Assembly (NCBI RefSeq): GCF_000696575.1
Contig: NZ_JMSQ01000001.1
Location: 1-64,000 of the forward strand
Length of the DNA stretch: 64,000 nucleotides
DNA from: Siccibacter colletis
GTDB taxonomy: Bacteria; Pseudomonadota; Gammaproteobacteria; Enterobacterales; Enterobacteriaceae
Direction: 5' to 3'
The translations under genes were made by a program, and so were the position numbers. Positions 9,342 to 19,400 of this stretch are shown piece by piece. The notes below the pieces were generated by a model, which had not been told where the DNA came from, searched no databases, and saw only the letters and a list, made by a program, of their open reading frames with translations. The first letter of the stretch is position 1; each line of letters starts with the position of its first letter.

Positions 9342-10638
9342 ACGCCTCTGCATCACGCTCCCAGCACAGCTGCCAGCCGTTTTCATCCCCAGCCCGCCCT
9401 TCCTGAGTAACAAACACGCCCACGGCGGAAATGAGCTGTTCGCCGTAAAACAGCAGCGGCACGATCTCGCGCTCCCACGGCGGAATGCCCAGTTCCTGCC
9501 ACAGTTTTTTCAGGCTGCGCCCGCGCTCGCGCCCGACGATATGCAGCGTGCCTGCGGCGCGGTAGCGGATCGACACGCGTTCCCCGTCTCGCGGCGCGCG
9601 CACGCGCTGCCCTTCCCCGAGAGACAGCCTCCCGCCCGTCAGGCTGAGCGACGAATACGGCGCATCCCAGTAAATGACCGGGTTCGTCGGCGCTGGCAGA
9701 TTTTTTACCCACCAGAGCCGGTCCTGATAACGCCGCACCGCGTAATCGCCGAACACCAGTTTTGGCGCAGCATCTTCCCGGCTCAGCGCAACTTCGGACC
9801 AGACTCGCGCCAGTGCCGCACGCGACGGCATCTGCGCATGATGCGTGGCAAACCAGCGCCGCAGCAGCGCGCCACGCTTTGCCTCGCGCATGGCTTTCAG
9901 GGGGACGATCGCAAGAGTGCCCCGGGCATCCAGCAGGCTGTGCAGTTCATCGTCCAGCAGCTCATCCAGCAACTGCTCCTGCTCGGCGCACAGCGCGGCG
10001 CTGCGGGCTACCATGCCGGCGAAGTGGGGCCAGCGTGCATTGAGTAACGGCAGAACATCCAGCCGTAAGAAGTTACGATCGAAGCGGCGGCTCTGATTGC
10101 TTTCATCCTCAATCCACTGCAGGCCGTGCTGCTGCGCCCACTGCTCCAGCGTATGACGCGGCGTATTGAGCAGCGGACGACGCAGCCATCCCGCGCCGAA
10201 CGGCACAGCGGCGGGCATCGCCGCCAGCCCTGCCGGACCGCTGCCGCGCTTGAGCGCCAGTAAAAAGGTTTCGCACTGATCGTCCAGATGCTGCGCGGTG
10301 ACCAGCGCTTCATCCGTGCGCAGCGCAGCAGACAACGCCCGATAACGCGCCTCGCGTGCCTGGGCTTCAATCCCGTTGCCGTCATCCACCAGCGTCACGC
10401 GCACGACGTCCAGCGCCACCTGCCAGGCATCACACTGCGCCTGGCAGTGCGCCGCCCAGGCATCGGCGTTGTCACTCAGACCGTGATGGATATGGATGGC
10501 GCGCAGGTGCAAATCTGGATGCGCGGCGCGGAGCTGCACCAGCTGATGCAGCAGCACCGTGGAGTCGAGGCCGCCGCTGTACGCCACCAGAAACTGGTGT
10601 GACGGGCGAAGCAAAGCAAGAAGCGTATCGGGCGTCAT
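9340..10638 (-). CDS. tilS: tRNA-Ile lysidine synthase
   Basis: TilS ligates lysine to C34 of tRNA-Ile(CAU), turning a Met-reading anticodon into one that reads AUA, and is normally essential. It is 432 aa, as in E. coli. The PP-loop SGGLDS at residues 21-26 binds ATP. The N-terminal ATPase domain is followed by substrate-binding domains, with the conserved GRERGRSLKKLWQELGIPPWER segment near the end. The ribosome binding site before the ATG at 10638 is weak. The stop sits inside the T run of the rof terminator. Confidence 0.96.
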   Translation of the reverse strand: MTPDTLLALLRPSHQFLVAYSGGLDSTVLLHQLVQLRAAHPDLHLRAIHIHHGLSDNADAWAAHCQAQCDAWQVALDVVRVTLVDDGNGIEAQAREARYRALSAALRTDEALVTAQHLDDQCETFLLALKRGSGPAGLAAMPAAVPFGAGWLRRPLLNTPRHTLEQWAQQHGLQWIEDESNQSRRFDRNFLRLDVLPLLNARWPHFAGMVARSAALCAEQEQLLDELLDDELHSLLDARGTLAIVPLKAMREAKRGALLRRWFATHHAQMPSRAALARVWSEVALSREDAAPKLVFGDYAVRRYQDRLWWVKNLPAPTNPVIYWDAPYSSLSLTGGRLSLGEGQRVRAPRDGERVSIRYRAAGTLHIVGRERGRSLKKLWQELGIPPWEREIVPLLFYGEQLISAVGVFVTQEGRAGDENGWQLCWERDAEA

Positions 10639-10705
10639 AGGGGTATGTCACAGACCGGGCGGTTAAGCCCGGAACGTTACCGGGCATTATCCGCGCTTGC
10701 AAGCG

Positions 10706-11095
10706 TTACTGCTGGTAAAGCTCCAGCGGCAGGCCATCGGGATCGGCAAAGAAGGTGAAGCGTTTGTTGGTCAGCGGATCGATGCGGATCGGCTCGCACT
10801 TCACGCCGTGGGATTCGAGATGGGTTACCGCCTGGTCAATGTCATCGACGCTGAAGGCCAGATGACGCAGGCCGCAGGCTTCAGGGTGGCTCGGGCGCGC
10901 GGGCGGGAAGGGAAACGAGAACAGCTCAATTACGTACTGCTCCCCGAGGCCGAGATCGCCTTTCCAGGAGTCCCGCGCCTCGCGATAGGCCTCTGATAAC
11001 AGGTTAAAACCCAGCACGTCACAGTAGAATGATTTACTGGTCTGATAATCCGACGCGATGATGGCGATATGGTGCACCTGCTTTAAACCCAGCAT
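10706..11095 (-). CDS. yaeR: VOC-family metalloprotein YaeR
   Basis: This 129 aa glyoxalase/bleomycin-resistance (vicinal oxygen chelate) family protein has an unknown substrate. The likely metal ligands are visible: His 8 (or 9) in QVHHIAI, Glu 57 in VIELF, His 78 in LRHLAF and Glu 125 in LPLELY. AAGGAGAAAG precedes the ATG. It lies 52 bases beyond the ldcC stop on the same strand, so it may be co-transcribed with ldcC, as in E. coli. Confidence 0.94.
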   Translation of the reverse strand: MLGLKQVHHIAIIASDYQTSKSFYCDVLGFNLLSEAYREARDSWKGDLGLGEQYVIELFSFPFPPARPSHPEACGLRHLAFSVDDIDQAVTHLESHGVKCEPIRIDPLTNKRFTFFADPDGLPLELYQQ

Positions 11096-11147
11096 TCCTT
11101 TCTCCTTAGTTTGATGCGGCAGCCTGTGCCAGCGCTGCCGAAAGCCA

Positions 11148-13286
11148 TTAAGCCTGTTTTAACACCCTGACCCGGTACACGCCGTCTTCCCCGAGTCTGG
11201 CACCGTGAATATCCGTTTCGAAACCGGGATAGTGACGGCCAATAGAGCACAGCATCAGCATAAAATCGAGGACGGCCCGGCTCCGCTCGGTGATCATCTC
11301 CCCCGGCATCACCAGCGGCACGCCCGGCGGATACGGCAGGATCATGTTGGCCGACACCCGGTTCAGCAGGCCGTCAATTTCCACGGTTTCAACGTTACCC
11401 TTTACCTGCTGCTGGTACGCCTGATGCGGCGTCATTTTCATCTCCGGCAGCGTGTCGAACGCCCGCAGCATCAGTTCCGGCAATTTGTGCTGGCGGATCA
11501 GATCGTGAATGCCCTGCCCCAGCGTCTGGATGCGCATGTTGCGATAGAAATCCGGATCTTCTGCGTAGAGATCCGGCAGCATGTTTTTCACCCGCAGATT
11601 GAGATCCCAGGCGCGTTTGAACTCCGTCAGCCCGCGCAGCAGGCTCATCGCCCGGGTCTTATCAATGCCGATGCTGAACAGAAACAGCAAATTGTAGGGG
11701 CCGGTCTTTTCCACCACCACCCCGCGCTCGTCGAGGAATTTCGCCACCAGCGCCGCCGGGATCCCCTCTTCGCTCATCTCGCCCTGCTGGTTCATGCCCG
11801 GCGTCAGGATCGTGACCTTAACCGGGTCGAGGAACATATGGTCGCCATCGGCATTGTTGAAGCCGTGCCACGCCCGTCCCGGTTCAATGGGCCAGCAGTC
11901 GGCTTCCTCGATATCCTCAGGTTGCCAGATATCGAAAAACCATCCATCAGATTCTTCGCGAAGACGCTGCACTTCTTTACGAAAATGCAGCGCGCGTTCG
12001 ACGGAGCGGTTGATCAGCCGCCGTCCGGGATTGCCGCGCAGCATCGCCGCCGCGGTTTCGATGGAGGCCACCAGCGGATAGCTCGGCGAGGTAGTGGTGT
12101 GCATCATGTACGCTTCGTTGAAGGTCTCTTCGTCGTAATCCCCTTTGATGTGGATCAGCGATGCCTGGGAGAGCGCAGCCAGCATTTTATGAGTGGACTG
12201 GGTTTCGTAGAACACTTTGCCTGGCACCCGCTCGCCACTCATGCCGCTTTTGCCGTTGTAGATCGGGTGAAAATGGGTATAGGGCACCCAGGCGGAGTCG
12301 AAGTGGATCGACGGCACGTCGAGGGTCTGCTTGATCCAGTTGGTGTTATACAGCAGCCCGTCATAGGTGGAGTTGGTGATTACGGCGTGCACTGGCCAGC
12401 TCGCGCCGTGGGTGGCCGCCACTTTCTGCTCGATGGTGGCGCGCAGGAACTCCTGCCGCGGAATGCCACCGAGAATGCCCAGCGCATTGCGGGTGGGTTT
12501 CATCCAGATCGGGACGATGTCGCTCATCATCAGCAGATGCGTCAGCGACTTATGGCAGTTGCGATCCACCAGCAGCGTGCTGCCCGCAGGAGCGGCATAC
12601 ATGCCGATGATTTTATTCGAGGTGGAGGTGCCGTTGGTCACCATGTAGCTCTGCTCGGCCCCGAAGGTGCGGGCGATATACTCTTCGGCCTCCAGATGCG
12701 GCCCGGTGTGATCGAGCAGCGATCCCAGCTCGGTTACCGAGATCGAGACGTCCGCTTTCAGGGTATTGCCGCCGAAAAAATCGTAAAACAGACAGCCGAC
12801 CGGGCTTTTCTGGTAAGCGGTGCCGGCCATATGCCCCGGCGTGCAGAAGGTATATTTCCCCTCGTTCACATAGGTGAATAGCGCTTTGGTCAGCGGCGGC
12901 ATGATGTTGTCGTGATACTCATTGGTGTACTGCCGGATGCGCGCGGCGATATCTTCCGCCTGGCCCAGCCCGTATTCAAAGAACCACAGCGCCATGCGCA
13001 TCTCGTTGGCGGTAACGTCCATCGTCGAGTGGGTATTAATGAAGGCATACAGCGGCAGGTACTCGTTGAGCTGATTGATCTCGCAGCACAGATCGAGGCT
13101 GTACTCGTCCCAGTCAAAGATCACGCCGCAGACGCGCGGGTTGTGTTCGATAAGCTTCAGCAGGTCGTTGCTGTTGTCCGGCCATACCGGCTGAAACCCC
13201 TGCTGAATAAGCGCCTGCTGCAGCTCCCTGATGGGTTCATCTTTATAAAACGCCCCGTGCGGGCCCATGATGGCAATGGTATTCAA
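11148..13286 (-). CDS. ldcC: Constitutive lysine decarboxylase LdcC
   Basis: This PLP enzyme converts lysine to cadaverine. It is cytosolic and decameric. It is 712 aa with a wing domain (about 1-130), the PLP fold with the Schiff-base lysine at 367 in ETQSTHKMLAAL, and a C-terminal domain. The start is TTG at 13286, supported by AGGAGGT 6 bases upstream and by full-length alignment to E. coli LdcC. I call LdcC rather than CadA from its place beside yaeR/tilS and accA; there is no cadB nearby. The chitinase gene separates it from accA, where E. coli has them adjacent. Confidence 0.96.
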   Translation of the reverse strand: MNTIAIMGPHGAFYKDEPIRELQQALIQQGFQPVWPDNSNDLLKLIEHNPRVCGVIFDWDEYSLDLCCEINQLNEYLPLYAFINTHSTMDVTANEMRMALWFFEYGLGQAEDIAARIRQYTNEYHDNIMPPLTKALFTYVNEGKYTFCTPGHMAGTAYQKSPVGCLFYDFFGGNTLKADVSISVTELGSLLDHTGPHLEAEEYIARTFGAEQSYMVTNGTSTSNKIIGMYAAPAGSTLLVDRNCHKSLTHLLMMSDIVPIWMKPTRNALGILGGIPRQEFLRATIEQKVAATHGASWPVHAVITNSTYDGLLYNTNWIKQTLDVPSIHFDSAWVPYTHFHPIYNGKSGMSGERVPGKVFYETQSTHKMLAALSQASLIHIKGDYDEETFNEAYMMHTTTSPSYPLVASIETAAAMLRGNPGRRLINRSVERALHFRKEVQRLREESDGWFFDIWQPEDIEEADCWPIEPGRAWHGFNNADGDHMFLDPVKVTILTPGMNQQGEMSEEGIPAALVAKFLDERGVVVEKTGPYNLLFLFSIGIDKTRAMSLLRGLTEFKRAWDLNLRVKNMLPDLYAEDPDFYRNMRIQTLGQGIHDLIRQHKLPELMLRAFDTLPEMKMTPHQAYQQQVKGNVETVEIDGLLNRVSANMILPYPPGVPLVMPGEMITERSRAVLDFMLMLCSIGRHYPGFETDIHGARLGEDGVYRVRVLKQA

Positions 13287-13393
13287 TGCTTACCTCCTGG
13301 AAAAAAGCGTCTGGTAAGCATAGTTGAGTGAAGCGCGTCGGCAGCCGATAAGGGAAAAAACCACCTCGCGGGAGGGGGTTGAGCAGGGAAAGT

Positions 13394-13411
13394 GCCAGCC
13401 CGCAGGCTGGC
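13394..13411 (-). terminator. Hairpin after the chitinase gene
   Basis: A 7 bp inverted repeat GCCAGCC/GGCTGGC with a 4-base loop lies 8 bases past the chitinase stop. On the minus strand it is followed by ACTTTCCC, a poor U run, so it is a weak intrinsic or Rho-assisted terminator at best. Confidence 0.5.
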
Positions 13412-13418
13412 AACAGGG

Positions 13419-15179
13419 TTACAGCGCGGTCCAGGCATCGGACCAGGCGATACCGGCGCCCGGCTCGTAGTAGGCTGGAGCCACGCTGCACCAGCTTCCT
13501 TCCGGGAAGGGTTTGCACTGGTAGAGCGCACCGTTGTTCAGCACGATGTCCCCGGGTTTCCAGGCATGGCTACCTGACCAGGCCGGATACGCGGTCGGCT
13601 TGTCATCCGGCGTTTTCGCCTTCGCTTTCACGTTAAGGGTGTAGGTCGTCGTGTCGCTCAGCTTCCCGTCGTCCACCTTCAGGCTGATGATGTACTGCGC
13701 ATCGGCGGCGGTGTCAGGCACGTTAAAGGTCACCACGCTCTTATCCTTGCCGCTCACGGTCTGCCCGGTCTGCGCCATCCAGTTGTAGGTCAGCGCATCA
13801 CCATTTTCATCGCTGGAGCCAGCACCGTTGAGCGATACCTTGCTACCGGCCTCGACCGCGCCGACCGGCCCGCTGATACGTGCAATCGGCGCGACGTTGG
13901 TCTGACCCGGTGAAGGCTGCGGCGTTGGGGTTGGCGTCGGGGTTGGCGCTGGCGTGGCCGATCCATCCTCAACCACCTTAACGTTGAAGTGTTTTTTCAC
14001 GCACTGGGTATAGTCGCCGTCTTTAAAGGCGCTGAACGGCGTCTGATAACCCACCAGCTGGCAGGCATAGGTCAGCCCGTCCGGGGTGGTGGTGCTCCAG
14101 CCCCAGTCCATCTCCCAGTAGATCGGCAATGCGCCCGCACCACCGGCATCAAACTGCTTCATTTTCTTACAGCCCAGCACTTCATCCGCCGGCACGTTTA
14201 CCTTGAGGTATTTCGCGAACTCCTTGTAATAGGCGATGCGGTTCAGCGACTGGGCGTTCTCCGCTTCGCCGCCGCACTCCACGCCACCGTTGATAATCTG
14301 GATGGTGACGCCGAAGCCCGGCACCAGCCCGCTCTCTTTGTCATGCTGATTCGGCTGCCAGGTCTGGTCGATGACGTGCAGCATGCTGGGTTTTGGCGGC
14401 TGCGGATAGACGAAGAAGAAGATGGCGCTCGCCAGGTTCATCCAGGTATCGGCAACCAGATCGGGTTTATCCAGCAGCGGGCGCACATCGCCATACATCG
14501 CATCGGAGAACGGACCGTAGTTGTAGTTATACGAGAGCTGCTTGGCACCGCGACCAAAGTAGCTCAGGAAGTCGCCGTCTTTGTCCTTACCGCAGGGCCA
14601 GGTCTGCCCCTGCCAGGTATCAGGGTTGCACTCGCCGTTATAGCCGCCCTTCTGCCCTTCGGCCCAGCCCATCTCACGCAGGTAGACCAGCGCCTGACGC
14701 CACTCCGGCTCCTCGCGCCAGCTCTCGTGCCCGCCCGTCTCCTGAGCAAAGTGGGCAAACATCGTCGCCAGCGACTTACGGCAGATGGCTTCGGCGTCAC
14801 GCCCGTCGCTGTAGGCGCCGCACACCGCCGGGAATTTACCCACCGCTTTCAGGAAGTTCACGTAGGTGTACTCTCTGGCGCGCAGCGGAAAGAGAAAATC
14901 CCAGTCCTTCGCGCTAATGATGCTTTCTACCCGCCGCACGTTTTCCGGATTGCCACTGTTACCCGGCTCGATTTTTTCAACCTGGGCATTATCCAGCGTG
15001 CGGATAGACGCTTTTACCGACTGCATCAGCGGAAATCCACTCAGCTCCTGCTCTTTCTTCTGCAGATCCGCCGCGTTAACGCTGTAAGGTTCGCTGGCAG
15101 TGAGTAACGGCGCTGCCCCCGCCTGTGCGCCAAACAGTAAGCCTGCCGCACCCAGCGCGGCGATGTGTGGTGATGTCAT
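13419..15179 (-). CDS. Secreted GH19 chitinase with PKD and CBM5/12 domains
   Basis: This is a predicted exported endochitinase of 586 aa. A hydrophobic signal (about residues 1-22, AGA/AP cut) lacks the usual Lys/Arg. The GH19 catalytic domain covers about 85-400: acid Glu147 in FAQETGG and base Glu169 in YLREM are 22 residues apart as in plant class I chitinases, and FGRGAKQLSYNYNY (208-221) fits the GH19 signature. A Pro-Thr linker (about 409-424) is followed by a PKD fold (about 427-520) and a C-terminal CBM5/12 chitin-binding module (about 531-586). It lies alone between accA and ldcC, a site empty in E. coli, on the same strand, with an accA terminator upstream, so it needs its own promoter. 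Confidence 0.9.
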   Translation of the reverse strand: MTSPHIAALGAAGLLFGAQAGAAPLLTASEPYSVNAADLQKKEQELSGFPLMQSVKASIRTLDNAQVEKIEPGNSGNPENVRRVESIISAKDWDFLFPLRAREYTYVNFLKAVGKFPAVCGAYSDGRDAEAICRKSLATMFAHFAQETGGHESWREEPEWRQALVYLREMGWAEGQKGGYNGECNPDTWQGQTWPCGKDKDGDFLSYFGRGAKQLSYNYNYGPFSDAMYGDVRPLLDKPDLVADTWMNLASAIFFFVYPQPPKPSMLHVIDQTWQPNQHDKESGLVPGFGVTIQIINGGVECGGEAENAQSLNRIAYYKEFAKYLKVNVPADEVLGCKKMKQFDAGGAGALPIYWEMDWGWSTTTPDGLTYACQLVGYQTPFSAFKDGDYTQCVKKHFNVKVVEDGSATPAPTPTPTPTPQPSPGQTNVAPIARISGPVGAVEAGSKVSLNGAGSSDENGDALTYNWMAQTGQTVSGKDKSVVTFNVPDTAADAQYIISLKVDDGKLSDTTTYTLNVKAKAKTPDDKPTAYPAWSGSHAWKPGDIVLNNGALYQCKPFPEGSWCSVAPAYYEPGAGIAWSDAWTAL

Positions 15180-15299
15180 ACCCTTCCCCTTTTCGCATTG
15201 AACATACCGATGTGGTGAAGGGAGTGTATGGAAAGCGCGGGCGTTGCATTCTCACAACGTCTCACGCGACAACTCACATAATCTCAGTGCTGCAGGCAT

Positions 15300-15327
15300 A
15301 AAAAAAGGGCCGCATCATGCGGCCCTT
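15300..15327 (-). terminator. accA terminator
   Basis: A stem GGGCCGC/GCGGCCC with a 5-base loop (ATCAT/ATGAT, itself able to pair further) is followed on the minus strand by seven T residues, 23 bases past the accA stop. It separates accA from the downstream chitinase gene. Confidence 0.93.
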
Positions 15328-15349
15328 GATGGCAGATAACAAACCCTAA

Positions 15350-16309
15350 TCAGGCGTAGCCGTAGCTCATCAGACGCTGATAGCGACGGTTGAGCAGATC
15401 GTCTTTGCTCAGCACGTCCAGATCTTCAAGATCGGCCAGCAGCTGCGCTTTCAGGGATGCAGCCATCGCTTCCGGGTTGCGGTGCGCGCCACCCAGCGGC
15501 TCCGGGATCACGGAGTCGATAAGCTTCAGCTCTTTCAGACGCGGTGCGATGATGCCCATCGCTTCAGCCGCCAGCGGGGCTTTATCTGCGCTTTTCCACA
15601 GAATGGAGGCGCAACCTTCCGGGGAGATAACTGAGTAGGTGCTGTACTGCAGCATGTTGACTTTATCGCCCACGCCGATCGCCAGCGCGCCGCCGGAACC
15701 GCCTTCGCCGATAACGGTGCAGATCACCGGTACGGTCAGACGTGACATTTCGCGCAGGTTGCGGGCAATGGCTTCGGACTGACCGCGCTCTTCCGCACCC
15801 ACGCCCGGATAGGCACCAGGGGTGTCGATGAAGGTCACGATCGGCATATTGAAGCGTTCAGCCATTTCCATCAGGCGCAGCGCTTTGCGGTAGCCTTCCG
15901 GGGCCGGCATACCGAAGTTGCGGCGGATCTTCTCTTTGGTTTCGCGGCCTTTCTGATGACCAATGATCATCACCGGGCGACCATCCAGGCGTGCGATACC
16001 GCCCACGATGGCTTTATCGTCCGCGTAAGCGCGGTCGCCAGCCAGTTCATCAAACTCGTCAAACGCCAGACGAACGTAATCCAGGGTATACGGACGCAGC
16101 GGATGACGCGCCAGTTGCGCAATCTGCCATGCACCCAGATCGGCGAAGATTTTACGCGTCAGCTCTACGCTTTTTTCGCGCAGACGAAGCACCTCTTCAT
16201 CGATGTTAATATCCAGTTTTTCATCCTGACGGCTTACCGACGTCAGGGAATCGATTTTCGCTTCCAGCTCAGCAATCGGCTGTTCGAAATCAAGGAAATT
16301 CAGACTCAT
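15350..16309 (-). CDS. accA: Acetyl-CoA carboxylase carboxyltransferase subunit alpha
   Basis: AccA, with AccD, moves the carboxyl group from biotin-BCCP to acetyl-CoA, giving malonyl-CoA, the first committed step of fatty acid synthesis. It is 319 aa, full length, with the crotonase-like carboxyltransferase domain ([15 protein letters not shown]). ACAGGAATACT precedes the ATG. In E. coli the dnaE stop lies about a dozen bases upstream. Here 105 bases separate dnaE and accA because of a duplicated dnaE tail. It is the last gene of the long lipid-A/replication operon. Confidence 0.98.
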   Translation of the reverse strand: MSLNFLDFEQPIAELEAKIDSLTSVSRQDEKLDINIDEEVLRLREKSVELTRKIFADLGAWQIAQLARHPLRPYTLDYVRLAFDEFDELAGDRAYADDKAIVGGIARLDGRPVMIIGHQKGRETKEKIRRNFGMPAPEGYRKALRLMEMAERFNMPIVTFIDTPGAYPGVGAEERGQSEAIARNLREMSRLTVPVICTVIGEGGSGGALAIGVGDKVNMLQYSTYSVISPEGCASILWKSADKAPLAAEAMGIIAPRLKELKLIDSVIPEPLGGAHRNPEAMAASLKAQLLADLEDLDVLSKDDLLNRRYQRLMSYGYA

Positions 16310-16321
16310 AGTATTCCTGTT

Positions 16322-16366
16322 TTAGTCAAACTCCAGTTCCACCTGCTCCGGACCTGGCAGGCCACG
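16322..16366 (-). repeat. Duplicated dnaE 3' tail (copy A, before accA)
   Basis: These 45 bases encode [14 protein letters not shown] plus TAA, nearly repeating the true dnaE end at 16415-16459 ([17 protein letters not shown]). The 26 bases 16325-16350 are identical to 16418-16443. The two copies are offset by 93 bases (31 codons). Copy A is joined directly to the accA ribosome binding site as the normal dnaE end is in E. coli, so it looks like the ancestral junction. No start codon gives it a sizeable protein. Confidence 0.9.
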
Positions 16367-16376
16367 CGGCTTCCGG

Positions 16377-16418
16377 TTCGAGTATCAAAACTCGGGAACG
16401 CTGATGCTGACGCATCAG
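16377..16418. other. Two hairpins between the dnaE tail copies
   Basis: The spacer between the copies has no match to dnaE. It contains CGAGT/ACTCG with a 6-base loop (16379-16394) and CTGATGC/GCATCAG with a 4-base loop (16401-16418). The second stem includes the dnaE stop codon. Neither has a T run, so a processing or translational role is as likely as termination. Confidence 0.6.
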
Positions 16419-19400
16419 TCAAACTCCAGTTCCACCTGCTCCGAACCGATCAAGCCACGCAGATCGTTCAAGAGACGATCGCTCGGGGAAACACGCCAGG
16501 TTGCGCCGAAACGCAACCGCGCACGTGCATCCGCCCTCTGATAGTAGAGATGTACTGGAATTGTCCCCGAACGGTGGGGTTCCAGAGACTGACGGAGACG
16601 GTTCAAAAGCTGGTCATCAATTTGCCTGTCCGTCAGCGAGATAGCAAGCCCGCGCGCATACTTTTCACGGGCATCAGCAATGTCCATCACTTCGCGGGCG
16701 GTCATTTTAAGCCCGCCGCTGAAGTCATCAAAGCTGACCTGTCCGCTGACGATCAGGATTCGGTCTTGTTCCAGCAGATGCTGGTATTTTTCCAGCGCGT
16801 CCGTGAATAACATTACTTCCAGACGCCCTGAACGGTCATCAAGGGTGCAGATGCCGATTCGGTTACCGCGCTTGGTGACCATGACCCGCGCGGCAATGAC
16901 CAGACCGGCGGCGGTAATGACTTTACCGCGCTCGGTCGGGTGCATTTCTTTAAGGCGCATGCCGCCGACATAACGCTCAATTTCTTTCAGGTACTGGTTG
17001 ATGGGGTGACCCGTCAGATACAGCCCGAGGGTTTCCCGCTCACCATCCAGCACGGTCTGCTCCGGCCAGGGCTGGCAGTTGGCATACGACTGCTCAATCT
17101 GTTCCGGCTCTTCTGCCAGCACGCCAAACATATCCGCCTGGCCGATGGCTTCCGCCTTCGCATGTTGATCCGCGGCCTTCAGGGCATCGCCCAGGGAATT
17201 CATCAGCGCGGCGCGGTGCGGCCCGAGGCGGTCAAACGCCCCGGACATAATCAGTTTTTCCAGCACCCGACGGTTGAGCTTTTTGGTGTCGGTGCGGGCG
17301 CAGAGATCGAACAGCTCGCGGAAATAGCCGCCTTCGTTACGCGCTTCAAGGATCGCTTCGATCGGGCCTTCGCCCACGCCTTTAATCGCGCCGATGCCGT
17401 AAACAATCTCGCCATCATCATTGACGTGGAAGTGATACAGCCCGGAGTTGATGTCCGGCGGCAGGATCTTAAGTCCCATACGCCAGCACTCATCCACCAG
17501 CCCGACCACTTTGTCGGTGTTGTCCATATCCGCTGTCATTACCGCGGCCATAAACTCGGCAGGATAGTGCGCTTTCAGCCACAGCGTCTGGTACGACACC
17601 AAAGCATAAGCCGCAGAGTGCGATTTGTTAAATCCGTAACCGGCAAATTTCTCTACCAGGTCAAAGATTTTCATCGCCAGCTCGCCGTCGACGCCGTTAT
17701 TTTTCGCACCGTCTTCGAAGATAGAACGCTGCTTGGCCATCTCTTCGGGTTTCTTTTTCCCCATCGCGCGGCGCAGCATATCCGCCCCGCCGAGGGTATA
17801 ACCCGAGAGCACCTGGGCTATCTGCATCACCTGTTCCTGATACAGGATGATGCCGTAGGTCGGCTCCAGAACCGGCTTCAGGCTTTCATGCTGCCACTGG
17901 ATGTCCGGGTATGAAATGGCTTCGCGTCCGTGTTTACGGTCGATAAAGTTATCTACCATTCCGGACTGCAACGGGCCCGGGCGGAACAGCGCTACCAGCG
18001 CGATCATATCTTCGAAGCAGTCAGGCTGCAGACGCTTGATCAGATCCTTCATGCCGCGCGATTCAAGCTGGAACACCGCAGTGGTTTCCGAGCGCTGCAG
18101 CATGTCGAAGCTTTTCTTGTCGTCAAGCGGGATTGCGGCGATATCGATCGGCTCCAGCCCCTGCTTTTCGCGGCGCGGGTTAATCATCTTCAGCGCCCAG
18201 TCGATAATGGTGAGCGTGCGCAGACCGAGGAAGTCAAACTTCACCAGGCCTGCATACTCCACGTCGTTCTTATCAAACTGGGTGACCGGATGATTACCTG
18301 ATTCATCGCAGTAAAGCGGCGCGAAATCGGTAATTTTAGTCGGGGCGATAACTACCCCACCGGCGTGCTTACCGGCGTTACGCGTCACCCCTTCGAGTTT
18401 ACGCGCCATGTCGATGAGGGCTTTCACTTCCTCATCGGCTTCATAAATTTCCGGCAGCTGCGGTTCAGCTTCGAACGCTTTGGCAAGCGTCATGCCCGGA
18501 TCGGGCGGCACCAGCTTAGAGATACGATCGACGAAGCCGTAAGGGTGGCCGAGCACGCGTCCTACGTCGCGGATCACCGCTTTCGCCGCCATGGTACCAA
18601 AGGTGATGATCTGCGATACCGCGTCGCGCCCATACATATCGGCGACGTGGTCGATCACCTGGTCGCGTTTCTCCATGCAGAAGTCGACGTCGAAGTCAGG
18701 CATCGAGACGCGTTCCGGGTTCAGGAAGCGTTCAAACAGCAGGTCAAATTCCAGCGGATCGAGATCGGTGATTTTCAGGGCATACGCCACCAGCGAACCG
18801 GCACCGGAACCACGACCCGGCCCGACCGGAATGCCGTTATCCTTCGACCACTGGATAAACTCCATAACGATCAGGAAGTAACCCGGGAAGCCCATCTGGT
18901 TGATAACCTGCAGCTCGATATCCAGACGCTCGTCGTACTCGGGGCGCTTCTGCACGCGCTCGTCCGGGTCCGGGAACAGGAATTCCAGGCGCTCTTCCAG
19001 CCCCTCTTTCGATTTCATGACGAGGAAATCTTCGGTCGACATATCCCCGGTCGGGAACTGCGGCAGGAAGTATTCGCCGAGGCGCACCGTAACGTTACAG
19101 CGCCGGGCGATCTCCACGCTGTTTTCCAGCGCTTCGGGGAGATCGGCAAACAGCTCGCACATCTCATCTTCGGTGCGCATGTACTGCTGGGTTGAGTAGT
19201 TACGCGGACGCTTCGGATCGTCGAGGGTAAAGCCGTCGTGAATGGCGACGCGGATCTCATGCGCATCAAAGTCGCCGGCGTCAATGAAGCGCACGTCATT
19301 GGTGGCGACCACCGGCAAACCGGTCTCTTCAGCCAGCGCGACCGCGGCGTGCAGATAATTTTCCTCATCCGGACGACCGGTGCGGATCAGCTCCAGGTAG

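Noticed and set aside
11205-12881. 558-codon open frame antisense to ldcC
   Set aside because: It is a shadow of a certain gene: His/Arg-rich translation, no start signal, no family features. The similar frames at 13989-15107, 32119-33222 and 37048-38280 were dropped for the same reason.
16371-16400. TpsiC-arm-like GGTTCGAGT motif between dnaE and accA, possible tRNA remnant
   Set aside because: The stem has a 6-base loop and the following bases do not continue as an acceptor stem; no D-arm or anticodon arm is found nearby. It is better described as a simple hairpin.
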